NCBI GenBank assembly: GCA_031418455.1
Contig: JANOXJ010000279.1
Span: 1 to 19,384, forward strand
Source: JANNVZ01 sp031418455
GTDB lineage: Bacteria > Bacteroidota > Bacteroidia > Flavobacteriales_D > Sanyastnellaceae
Direction: 5' to 3'
Length of the DNA: 19,384 nt
This document shows positions 1-8,433 of this stretch, piece by piece. Position numbers and translations under genes: made by a program. The first letter of the stretch is position 1; each line of letters opens with the position of its first letter. The notes beneath the pieces were generated by a model. The model was not told the DNA's origin, searched no databases, and saw nothing but the letters and a program-made list of their open reading frames with translations.

Positions 1-66
1 TCCAGATTTTTTACCGGCAAAAAAGGTATGCAATGGGAATAATTAGCGCTTGCCATAAATTTTGTT

Positions 67-2337
67 TCAATTCAATATTAATGGTTGAACAATAATACCA
101 TTCAATCCCACAAAATACAAACCTCTTTCCAATGAACTTAAATCAATTGAAGATACATTGTTCATTATCAGTACACATCTGCCTGCAGAGTCCATCAATT
201 TTATTTCCTTTACCATTGAGTTTATATTAAGAATATTATTGGCCGGATTGGGAAACACTATTATCTGTTCTGAAATATTTTCATTTACAGATACTGGATT
301 GTTGCTCATGTTAGGTGTAGGAGTAGCGGTAACTGCAATGGTGCTACTGCCATCCACTATTCTTTCTTGCGACATATCTATGACCGATATGCATGGCCAA
401 AATCTATTCTCAATGCGCGGCTGTGTTTCTTCCATTCCAAATAGCCACACAGTGTTATCGCTATTGTTCAGCTTAAATGTAGCGTGCAGAGTGCTTTGTT
501 CAGGCTCATTGTCAAGCCACACTATTTTAAATTCGCCCGGCTGTAGGGTTATGTTGGGCAATGGATATTTGTTCCAGTTATTCAAATCGTCTGTCAAATA
601 TTTGTCATATAAATTAATGGCACTGGTAGTTCCATTCCAAAGCTCCAGCCAGTCGGCATACTCACCTGCTTCGTCTGCTATGGTGGTCTCGTTGGCAGCC
701 ATTACTTCGTTTACATACACTCCATTGTTGTGCGCTGTAAGCCATATAAAAGCCGGCACACAAGGAAACTCAAGGCCACCATCGCAAAGTAGTTGGTAAT
801 ACATTTTATCCTGACCCATAGGCACTTCTTGCACACAAGTGAACACATTGTCGCCTGGTATAGCATCGCCCGCAAGGCCACTGTCGTTAAAGTTAATAGC
901 GGGGGCATAAGTAACATTGTCGGCCGACAACATGAGCTGACAATTGCCCGCGGCTATGCCTGTAATATGCGCCTGTATGTTGCACTGCGTGTTGCCCAAA
1001 TCTATTGGCTGCATGCTTGCTACCCATTGCACTTGTGCAGTGGTTGGAGTAATGGTTATTAGCTGGTCATTGGCACTAGCTGCGCGCGCCTGCACATATC
1101 CCGCTATGCTGTAGGCCACTTGTGGTGGGCCAAATGCTTCTGTTATTGCATTTAAAAAATCATCGTTGGTGAAATTAAAATCGAGCGGTCGGTAAGTATC
1201 GAGCAAGGCTGCTTCCTGAATAAGCAATTGCCATTGTTGTGCAAGGTTGGTTATGTTTTGTTCTGTAAAATAATTGGTGAGCAATTCTTGCAAGTATTGT
1301 GTAAAAGCATTTTTATATACAGGCACTTGCATAAGTCGTTTGTACAGCGGCCGCGCATCTGACGATGGTGCCCAGCTATATACATTGCGCTCAGCCCAGT
1401 CCACTCCTACCCAGTCTATGCCCAAAGTATTGTCCATATCGTAGGGTATGTATTCAAACAATCCGGTAAGTTGGTTGTGGTACAAATAGAAATTATTGTT
1501 GTTGAAAATGTAATTGTCCCAATTGCCACACAGCACATCTACCGCTGCTGCGCGCAAATAGCCATCCACATTCATCACCTTGGGCAGTTCGCATTGCAAA
1601 TTGCTAAGGCTGGTGTTGTTAAGCACATCTATAAAATGAGCTAAATCAGTGTAGTCATCATTCCACTCATTTGTTTTTAGTTCGTAGTGGCGTGTGCCCC
1701 AATTAGCAAATTTATAGTCGTCTGGGTTGTTGCTTATGTAAGCTAAGTCAGCAGGGTATGTGCATTTATACAAATTGCCATCGCCTGTGTTGTCAAAATA
1801 TTTTTTAGCAAACTCTTCGTCTATATGTTCCTGATTAAGGTAGAGTCCGCGGTACTCATCATTAATATATAACTTCACAAACGAAGTGCGCGAGGCAGGC
1901 ACATTGGCATACCTAAACATGTCGTTGCACAATTTGCTGCGCAGCAGCGAAGGGTCGTTTTGCTCTGCAACAAGATTCAATTTGTCCAGTTGCTGCCACA
2001 TACTGCCACCACTGAACTTAAAGTTTATAGCAAACGATTTTTTAAATGCATTTAAACTTGTGTTGCCTCGCAGCCTAAGGCCTGTGCTGTACAATGTGTC
2101 TGTAAGCAATGCCGACTCATATATAAACAGTGCTGCGTATTCATGATAGTCGTTTTGGTCGGCTATCATTTGTGTCAGACTATCAGCAGGCAAGTACATT
2201 CTTATCGCAGGCACTTCATCTTGCTGAAAAGGAACAACAAAATCAGGCGCCACATTTTGCGCTACTAATTTCAAATTGAAGCATAGCAAAGCGACCGTTA
2301 ATACAGCAAGGGTTAAGCAGTGTCGCCAACTATTCAT
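67..2337 (-). CDS. Secreted CotH-kinase family protein with lamin-tail and type IX sorting domains
   Basis: A 756-residue exported protein. Residues 1-27 form a signal peptide (basic start, hydrophobic stretch, cleavage near VAQ). Residues about 45-400 match the CotH spore-coat kinase fold: RLRGNTS at 88-94, an adjacent KK pair, WDNY with D274 as the likely catalytic Asp, and YDMDNT with D300/D302 as metal ligands. A lamin-tail-like beta domain follows (about 539-635; NEVMAAN and EYADWLELWN). A Por/type IX C-terminal sorting domain begins near VFPNPAN (694-700). CotH enzymes phosphorylate Ser/Thr on proteins; in Bacteroidota, CotH plus lamin-tail plus sorting-domain proteins are usually cell-surface or secreted, and substrates are unknown. 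The extreme C-terminus (VQPLILN) lacks the usual basic tail. It lies downstream of and co-oriented with the Nudix regulator across a 141-bp gap, so it may be separately transcribed. The family call is solid; kinase activity is inferred from retained acidic residues. Confidence 0.85.
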   Translation of the reverse strand: MNSWRHCLTLAVLTVALLCFNLKLVAQNVAPDFVVPFQQDEVPAIRMYLPADSLTQMIADQNDYHEYAALFIYESALLTDTLYSTGLRLRGNTSLNAFKKSFAINFKFSGGSMWQQLDKLNLVAEQNDPSLLRSKLCNDMFRYANVPASRTSFVKLYINDEYRGLYLNQEHIDEEFAKKYFDNTGDGNLYKCTYPADLAYISNNPDDYKFANWGTRHYELKTNEWNDDYTDLAHFIDVLNNTSLSNLQCELPKVMNVDGYLRAAAVDVLCGNWDNYIFNNNNFYLYHNQLTGLFEYIPYDMDNTLGIDWVGVDWAERNVYSWAPSSDARPLYKRLMQVPVYKNAFTQYLQELLTNYFTEQNITNLAQQWQLLIQEAALLDTYRPLDFNFTNDDFLNAITEAFGPPQVAYSIAGYVQARAASANDQLITITPTTAQVQWVASMQPIDLGNTQCNIQAHITGIAAGNCQLMLSADNVTYAPAINFNDSGLAGDAIPGDNVFTCVQEVPMGQDKMYYQLLCDGGLEFPCVPAFIWLTAHNNGVYVNEVMAANETTIADEAGEYADWLELWNGTTSAINLYDKYLTDDLNNWNKYPLPNITLQPGEFKIVWLDNEPEQSTLHATFKLNNSDNTVWLFGMEETQPRIENRFWPCISVIDMSQERIVDGSSTIAVTATPTPNMSNNPVSVNENISEQIIVFPNPANNILNINSMVKEIKLMDSAGRCVLIMNNVSSIDLSSLERGLYFVGLNGIIVQPLILN

Positions 2338-2478
2338 TTTGATTTTATTTGTATTCCGTTGGATTTTTTTTTCAATCTTAGACTTATGCTTTCAGGAAGT
2401 GTTTTTGTTATGCACTTTTCAATTAGCATCCAATAAAAAAAACAAGAACTATTTTCTATAAAAGTATCTAAAGTTAAT

Positions 2479-3183
2479 TTACTTCTTCTTTTTGTAATGA
2501 AACAACTGAGCCGGTTTGTGCAATACTCCTTTTTGCTTTTCGTCCAGCGCATGCAGGTCTTCCATCTTCAAAGCTGTTTTTCTAAAATTGCGTTTGTCCA
2601 ATTTTTTGCCCAGCACTATTTCATGCAAGTGTTGCAACTGCGACAGTGTAAATTTTTCGGGCAACAACTCAAACCCAATATTGTCTGCCACTAGCTCGTG
2701 CCGAAGCATATCAAGGGCCTTCACCACTATATCATTGTGGTCAAAGGCCAACTCAGGTATTTCAAACACATCAACCCACTTGGCTTTTTTAGCAAAACTG
2801 GAGGCCATTGGTTTATACTCATCCATTTTTACCAGCGAGTAATATCCGATAGTAGCCACGCGCCTTTCAGGGTGTGCTCTAAGGGTGCGCAGCCATTGCT
2901 GGTCTTTCTGCTTTTTTACACGACTTGGGTCGCCAAAGGCAAAAAACTGTTTTAAGTATATTCCTTTTAATGAGGCCAACTCAGCCAACACACGTTTGGC
3001 TGCATGGTCAAAACTTTCGTTGCTTTTTACCAAATCGCCAGGCAATGCAGTTTGCAGCACAGCTACCGGCTTATCCTTACTCATTTGCTTCTGTTCTATC
3101 AACAACACTTTTAGCTTGCGATCATCAAAACCAAAAACAACACAATCCACCGAAATATCTATAGAATTTACTTCTTCCTTCAT
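2479..3183 (-). CDS. Nudix-fold winged-helix transcriptional regulator (NrtR/AraR-like)
   Basis: A 234-residue protein with an N-terminal Nudix-fold domain (about 10-145; starts DCVVFGFDDRKLKVLLIEQK) and a C-terminal winged-helix region (about 165-230; FTLSQLQHLHEIVLGK, LDKRNFRKTAL). This is the architecture of NrtR and the Bacteroides AraR group, where the Nudix domain binds a nucleotide-sugar or sugar-type effector. The Nudix box (about 49-72) is broken: the RE pair reads RV (R64-V65) and the EE pair reads EL (E68-L69). This fits a sensor that no longer hydrolyses its ligand. It is transcribed divergently from pfkA, and the shared upstream DNA carries a perfect inverted repeat at 3251-3273, so autoregulation and control of the glycolytic run are plausible. 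The effector cannot be read from sequence. A catalytic ADP-ribose pyrophosphatase is the alternative, made unlikely by the box and the DNA-binding tail. Confidence 0.85.
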   Translation of the reverse strand: MKEEVNSIDISVDCVVFGFDDRKLKVLLIEQKQMSKDKPVAVLQTALPGDLVKSNESFDHAAKRVLAELASLKGIYLKQFFAFGDPSRVKKQKDQQWLRTLRAHPERRVATIGYYSLVKMDEYKPMASSFAKKAKWVDVFEIPELAFDHNDIVVKALDMLRHELVADNIGFELLPEKFTLSQLQHLHEIVLGKKLDKRNFRKTALKMEDLHALDEKQKGVLHKPAQLFHYKKKK

Positions 3184-3250
3184 ATCAAAAATGCCTTTTA
3201 CAATCCCTAAGGTTTATAAATAATTATTAATTAATTGTAGTATTTGCATA

Positions 3251-3273
3251 CTTAGTGTTAAAAGTACACTAAG
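3251..3273. promoter_or_regulatory. Candidate operator: 23-bp inverted repeat between Nudix regulator and pfkA
   Basis: CTTAGTGT and ACACTAAG form two perfect 8-nt inverted arms around the 7-nt spacer TAAAAGT. The TTAGTGT/ACACTAA core spans 21 bp, the size typical of operators of NrtR-family regulators. It lies 67 bp upstream of the regulator's start codon and 110 bp upstream of the preferred pfkA start. No U-tract follows, so it is not a terminator. That the adjacent Nudix protein binds here is inferred from position and symmetry only. Confidence 0.55.
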
Positions 3274-3383
3274 TTAGCAGCTGAAAATTAATTACTCTAA
3301 TTTTCTCATTAAAACGATTGTGTAATATTAAGTAAAAAAGATATAAAGCAAATAAATCCAAATTATAAATGCAAGTTGGAAAG

Positions 3384-4355
3384 ATGAAAAGAATAGGATT
3401 ACTTACAAGTGGCGGTGACGCACCCGGAATGAACGCTGCATTGCGCGCTGTTATAAGAACATGCGCTTTTAATAATATAGAAGTAGAAGGAATTTTTCAG
3501 GGCTACCAGGGCATGATTGAAGGCGACTTTAAGCGCATGAACGAACGTTCCGTAGCACGCATACTTGGCCGTGGCGGCACTATATTAAAGAGTTCGCGCA
3601 GCAAGGATTTTATGGAAAAAGCAGGCCGCGAGAAGGCCTTTGAAAATTTGAAAAAGCATAATTGCGATGCACTTATAACTATTGGTGGCAATGGCACATT
3701 TACTGGTGCACACATTTTCCATCAGGAATTTGGAATGCCTGTAATGGGCATACCGGGCTCTATTGACAACGATTTGTTTGGCACCGACCATTGCATAGGA
3801 TTTGACACAGCTACCAACACAGTGGTAGATGCAGTAGATAAAATTAGAGATACAGCCACCTCCCACAACCGATTGTTTTTTGTGGAAGTAATGGGCCGCA
3901 ACAGTGGCTTTATAGCACTTAAGGCAGGCATTGCCACAGGCGCCATAGCCATCATATTGCCAGAGGATGAAATGAGTGTGGAAGAACTGGTGGAAACACT
4001 TAAGACTACCGAAGAAAGCGGCAAAACAAGCTCTATAGTTATAGTAGCTGAAGGCAGCAAAAGCGGTGGTGCTTATGAGTGGGCTCGCAAGGTGAACGAG
4101 AAGTACACCGAATACGAAACACGTGTATCGGTGCTTGGTCACCTGCAACGTGGTGGTTCGCCATCTTGCTACGATAGGGTGCTGGCCAGCCGCATGGGTG
4201 TAGCGGCAGTAGAAGGTTTGCTTCTTGGGCGCAAAGATGTAATGGTGGGAATAGTAAACGACAGAGAAACCTATACCCCGCTGGAAGACTCTATAACAAG
4301 AGCCAACCTACCCAACCGCGATGAGCTTAGAATAGCGCGCATACTTGCTATATAA
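3384..4355 (+). CDS. pfkA: 6-phosphofructokinase (PfkA family) with an altered GGDG motif
   Basis: A group A phosphofructokinase, which phosphorylates fructose 6-phosphate to fructose 1,6-bisphosphate in cytoplasmic glycolysis. I choose the ATG at 3384 (MKRIGLLTSGG; 323 residues, close to E. coli PfkA at 320) over the in-frame ATG at 3369, which only adds MQVGK. Visible motifs: SGGDAPGMNA, PGSIDNDLFGTD (catalytic Asp and its partner kept; the usual TIDND Thr is Ser), EVMGR, VAEGS, and LGHLQRGGSP for fructose-phosphate contacts. Unusually, the GGDG motif whose Asp (E. coli D103) helps hold Mg-ATP reads GGNG; codon 3690-3692 is AAT. The following Gly, which distinguishes ATP- from PPi-dependent enzymes, is kept. 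gapA starts 67 bp downstream on the same strand, so the two are probably co-transcribed. The family is certain; full catalytic competence is less so. Confidence 0.9.
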   Translation: MKRIGLLTSGGDAPGMNAALRAVIRTCAFNNIEVEGIFQGYQGMIEGDFKRMNERSVARILGRGGTILKSSRSKDFMEKAGREKAFENLKKHNCDALITIGGNGTFTGAHIFHQEFGMPVMGIPGSIDNDLFGTDHCIGFDTATNTVVDAVDKIRDTATSHNRLFFVEVMGRNSGFIALKAGIATGAIAIILPEDEMSVEELVETLKTTEESGKTSSIVIVAEGSKSGGAYEWARKVNEKYTEYETRVSVLGHLQRGGSPSCYDRVLASRMGVAAVEGLLLGRKDVMVGIVNDRETYTPLEDSITRANLPNRDELRIARILAI

Positions 4356-4422
4356 GTGTCACATAAAAAAAAAACGATTATTACAAACAACGATTTATAA
4401 ATACTCTTTAGAATTTTTTAAA

Positions 4423-5406
<984 letters not shown>

Positions 5407-5503
5407 TTTTTTAAAAAAAATAAGCGAGCGTATGAGTATTTATGCAACGCATTTTTATTCTTAATAAACTAAACCAATCAAAAATTAAATAAAACACAAT
5501 AAA

Positions 5504-6379
5504 ATGATTTTAATAGCAGATAGTGGTTCTACAAAAAGCGACTGGGCATTAATAGATATGGCCGGAAAGCGACTTGGCGATTTTGAAACAATGGGCCTTA
5601 ACCCTTACTTTCATGACGAAGAAACTATTACTAACGCCATACTAGCAAATCATCCGCTAAGCTTGTATGCAGATAAAATAAAGTATGTTTTCTTTTATGG
5701 TGCAGGCAGCAGCACACCTACTATGTGCGCCATAGTAGAAAATGGATTGAAAAAAGTATTTACTACAGCAGAAATAAAAGTAGACCACGACCTTGTGGGT
5801 TGCGCATATGCCACATACGATGGCGAGGCATGCATTTCCTGCATACTGGGCACAGGCTCTAACTCATGCTATTTCGATGGTGAAAAAATATATGAAGACG
5901 TGCCATCGCTTGCATACATACTAGGCGATGAAGCCAGCGGAAGCTACTTTGGCAAAATTCTTCTGCGCGAGTATTTCTACAAAAAACTACCGCAAGATTT
6001 AAGAGAATCCTTCGAACAATCTTTTCAAATAACAAAAGATGAACTGATAGATAAAGTATACCGCGAACCAAATGCGAATGTTTATCTGGCCAGTTTCACT
6101 CGCTTTATAGGTTCGCATGCCCACCACCCACACGTTATGGCGTGGGTAGTAAAAGGCATGAAAGAGTTTATAGACATACATGTAAAGTGCAATAAGAACT
6201 GGGCCACTGCTCCTACTCACTTCATAGGTTCGGTATCTCACTATTTCAAACATTGCTTGGAGCAAGCAGCTGCTGAAAGCGGTATTCGCCTTGGCAGAGT
6301 TATAAAAAAACCTATTGATGGATTAGTAGAATACCACGTACGCTTTAAATTGCCACAGCTTTTAGAAGCTGAAAAATAA
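5504..6379 (+). CDS. BadF/BadG/BcrA/BcrD-family ATPase, probable N-acetylglucosamine or other amino-sugar kinase
   Basis: A 291-residue cytoplasmic protein of the actin-like ASKHA fold. The first phosphate-binding motif is at the extreme N-terminus (ADSGSTKSDWALID, 5-18), the second at 116-121 (GTGSNS), and the typical GDEASGSYFGK segment at 141-151; FIGSVSHYF near the C-terminus is the adenosine-side motif. In Bacteroidota, single-domain proteins of this length are usually annotated as N-acetylglucosamine kinase-like; the sugar specificity cannot be settled by eye. The benzoyl-CoA or hydroxyacyl-dehydratase activator branch of the family is unlikely, since no iron-sulfur-cluster cysteines or dehydratase genes are present. 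It follows gapA by 97 bp and precedes the MGS-like gene by 98 bp, all on one strand, which fits feeding phosphorylated sugar into the adjacent glycolytic steps. Confidence 0.78.
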   Translation: MILIADSGSTKSDWALIDMAGKRLGDFETMGLNPYFHDEETITNAILANHPLSLYADKIKYVFFYGAGSSTPTMCAIVENGLKKVFTTAEIKVDHDLVGCAYATYDGEACISCILGTGSNSCYFDGEKIYEDVPSLAYILGDEASGSYFGKILLREYFYKKLPQDLRESFEQSFQITKDELIDKVYREPNANVYLASFTRFIGSHAHHPHVMAWVVKGMKEFIDIHVKCNKNWATAPTHFIGSVSHYFKHCLEQAAAESGIRLGRVIKKPIDGLVEYHVRFKLPQLLEAEK

Positions 6380-6477
6380 AAAGTTTGCCACTGGCATTTG
6401 TTGCAGTCTTATAATTTTTTGAATAACCGCATAGTTGAAGTAGCCCTTATTAAAACCTCATAAATAATAGCCACTGC

Positions 6478-6882
6478 ATGAAAACCATTTGTGCCATAGC
6501 CCACGATAAAATGAAGCCCACGCTTGTCACTTTCCTTAAAGAAAGACAAGACTGGCTTTGGGGCAGAAAGCTTGTAGCAACCGGACTTACAGCGGAGTTA
6601 CTTAAGCACGAAGATTTAAAAGTGGATATAGAACACGTGCACCCTGGCCGCGAAGGTGGTTTTAAAGAACTTACTACTAAGGTTAGCAATGGCGAAATAG
6701 GCATGGTCATATTCTTTCGCGATCCGGAAATAGTGCAAGACTATGAGGCAGATATAGTGCAGCTTGTAAAAGCTTGTATAAAACAAAATATACCTCTTGC
6801 ATCTAACCCCGCAAGTGCTGAATTACTCATAGTAGGAATGATTAGGATGGAAGCCTCCAAAAAGTCAGGTAGTTTAGCATAA
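6478..6882 (+). CDS. Methylglyoxal-synthase-like protein lacking the catalytic aspartate
   Basis: A 134-residue single-domain MGS-fold protein. True methylglyoxal synthase converts dihydroxyacetone phosphate to methylglyoxal as a bypass when glycolysis stalls. Fold markers are clear: IAHDKMKP at 7-14, VATGLTAELL at 33-42 for phosphate binding, VIFFRDP at 77-83 and IPLASNPASAE at 105-115. However, by motif alignment with E. coli MgsA, the catalytic base D71 of the GGD motif is replaced by Phe62 (GREGGFKEL), and H98 aligns with Tyr89; D82 and D92 match the remaining acidic residues. The protein may have lost synthase activity, changed chemistry, or kept only phosphate-ligand binding. It closes a same-strand run with pfkA and gapA, so triose-phosphate sensing is a reasonable guess. 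Fold call strong, enzyme call weak; I therefore leave mgsA off. Confidence 0.75.
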   Translation: MKTICAIAHDKMKPTLVTFLKERQDWLWGRKLVATGLTAELLKHEDLKVDIEHVHPGREGGFKELTTKVSNGEIGMVIFFRDPEIVQDYEADIVQLVKACIKQNIPLASNPASAELLIVGMIRMEASKKSGSLA

Positions 6883-6972
6883 TCTGCCTTATCGTTTTTT
6901 AAGTATTTCCATTCGACACTTACAAAGTGTAATTTGAACCGCGCGTTTTACCGCTCAACTACAACAGACGGT

Positions 6973-7002
6973 TTTGTGCAGCAAACAACACTCTACCTTT
7001 GC
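6973..7002 (+). promoter_or_regulatory. Bacteroidota-type promoter (-33 TTTG, -7 TACCTTTGC)
   Basis: TTTG at 6973-6976 is followed after 17 nt by TACCTTTGC at 6994-7002, an exact match to the TAnnTTTG(C/T) -7 consensus used by the primary sigma factor of Bacteroidota. Transcription would begin near 7008-7010, leaving a short leader before the ATG at 7022. This placement argues against the in-frame TTG at 6974 as the start of the next gene. Confidence 0.6.
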
Positions 7003-7021
7003 TGTTATTCTATTACAAATT

Positions 7022-8317
7022 ATGTTGCGCTTTATAGTATTTATCGCGGTTATTCTCCTCATCGAATTTTATTCTTTCAAAGGCCTTATGGCCGTTACCC
7101 AAACCATAGGCAGCCCTTGGCGCAAGGTTTACCTATGGTCTTTTTGGATAATCACTTGTCTTTGTTGGGGCTTGCTGTTTTATATGATGAGCCGCAGAAA
7201 CGATTTTGCACTGCATTATCGCGACTATGGGTTGTTCAATTTCGCTGTCGGTTTTTTCATAATCTTAGTAGTAGGTAAGATTTTGTTGGGCTCTTTTCAT
7301 TTACTCAACGACCTCTCCAATCTTATTAAATACGCTATAATATCACTTCGCCAAAAGCCAGAGGCAGCTCCACACGAGGCCATGACACGCCTGCAGTTTT
7401 TTAATCAAACTGGCCTGGCACTCTCCACACTTTGGATTGGTGCCGGACTATATGGCGTAACAAAAGGTAAATTTTCTTACCGCGTGCTAAGCGAAAAACT
7501 TAACTTCTCCAATTTGCCTCCGGCCTTTAATGGATTGCGTATTGTGCAAATAAGCGATTTGCACATTGGTAGTTTCAACGAACAATTTGACAGTGTGCAG
7601 GAAGGTTTTGATTTAGTCAATTCATTAAATGCTGACTATATTTTCTTTACCGGTGATTTGGTAAACAATTTTGCGGCAGAGGCCGAGCCTTGGATAGAAC
7701 GACTGCAAGGATTAAAAGCACGCTACGGTAAATTTTCCATTCTTGGCAATCACGACTATGGCGACTATGCCCTTGCTGCCTTTCCTGAAGAACGTGAAAA
7801 AAGTTTTAACCGCTTGATAGAAATACATAAAGAAGCCGGTTTCACTCTTCTGCGCGATGAGCATGTAACACTTGAAAAAGATGGACAGACCATAAAGCTA
7901 GTTGGTTGTGAAAATTGGGGTATCGGGTTTCATCAGCATGGCGATTTAAACAAAGCCATGGCTGGCACTGCTGAGGAAGATTTTAAAATACTCCTCTCGC
8001 ACGACCCTACCCACTGGCAAACCAAAGTGGTGGGCGAAGCTCCACCTCAAAGACCCGACAGGGAACCTATAGCGGCCGAACACAATAACATAGCACTTAC
8101 ACTTTCTGGCCACACACATGGAGCACAGTTTGGTGTAGAACTGCCGTGGCTTGGTATCAAATTTAGCCCCGTGTCATTGCGCTATAAAAGATGGGGTGGC
8201 TTGTATGAGAAGCATGGCAAATACCTTTATATCAATAGAGGCTTTGGCTACCTTGCCTTTCCTGGCCGCATTGGTATGCCACCAGAAATTACTCTGCTGG
8301 AGTTGCATACTGCATAG
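7022..8317 (+). CDS. Membrane-anchored calcineurin-like metallophosphoesterase (YkuE/YaeI type)
   Basis: A 431-residue protein with an N-terminal membrane region and a C-terminal dimetal phosphoesterase domain. Hydrophobic segments lie at about 2-16, 36-56, 70-94 and 130-145. The catalytic part starts near 170 with ordered metal-binding motifs: ISDLHIG (D179, H181), FFTGD (D212), GNHD (242-245), SHDP (326-329) and GHTHG (363-367). The C-terminal RIGMPPEITLLEL is characteristic of YkuE-like proteins. Substrates in this family include lipid-linked and nucleotide phosphates; which applies here is unknown. A proline-rich stretch of roughly 15 residues (about 338-353) precedes the GHTH motif and looks like a loop insertion. 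I start at ATG 7022 rather than the frame-open TTG at 6974, because that TTG lies inside the promoter. Transcription is probably independent of the upstream MGS-like gene. Confidence 0.85.
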   Translation: MLRFIVFIAVILLIEFYSFKGLMAVTQTIGSPWRKVYLWSFWIITCLCWGLLFYMMSRRNDFALHYRDYGLFNFAVGFFIILVVGKILLGSFHLLNDLSNLIKYAIISLRQKPEAAPHEAMTRLQFFNQTGLALSTLWIGAGLYGVTKGKFSYRVLSEKLNFSNLPPAFNGLRIVQISDLHIGSFNEQFDSVQEGFDLVNSLNADYIFFTGDLVNNFAAEAEPWIERLQGLKARYGKFSILGNHDYGDYALAAFPEEREKSFNRLIEIHKEAGFTLLRDEHVTLEKDGQTIKLVGCENWGIGFHQHGDLNKAMAGTAEEDFKILLSHDPTHWQTKVVGEAPPQRPDREPIAAEHNNIALTLSGHTHGAQFGVELPWLGIKFSPVSLRYKRWGGLYEKHGKYLYINRGFGYLAFPGRIGMPPEITLLELHTA

Positions 8318-8433
8318 TTATAGCATCCTCATATCTAAATCTTTGCTTTATTACTTGTGAATAATACTTTGCAAGGTGGCTCATTTTGAAATAGTTTCTT
8401 TCTCTTCTTTGCCACTATCAATTTTAGAATATT

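Noticed and set aside
7..24. TTTTTT-ACCGGC-AAAAAA inverted repeat after the CotH gene
   Set aside because: The T-tract precedes and the A-tract follows the GC core on both strands, the wrong order for an intrinsic terminator, and the stem would be A-T only.
158..799. 213-codon plus-strand open frame opposite the CotH gene
   Set aside because: It lies wholly antisense to a gene with clear domains and a sorting signal, and its translation shows no family motif or plausible start context.
3585..4148. 187-codon minus-strand frame opposite pfkA
   Set aside because: Antisense shadow of a strongly conserved enzyme; cysteine- and tyrosine-rich translation with no recognisable domain.
4345..4422. 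26-codon N-terminal extension of gapA
   Set aside because: Lysine-rich, not like any dehydrogenase N-terminus, and overlaps the end of pfkA; the ATG at 4423 gives the standard start.
6916..6930. ACACTT-ACA-AAGTGT inverted repeat ahead of the metallophosphoesterase promoter
   Set aside because: It shares the AGTGT core with the 3251-3273 site but in everted orientation and with a 3-nt spacer, so it is probably not the same operator; no U-tract follows, so it is not a terminator for the MGS-like gene.
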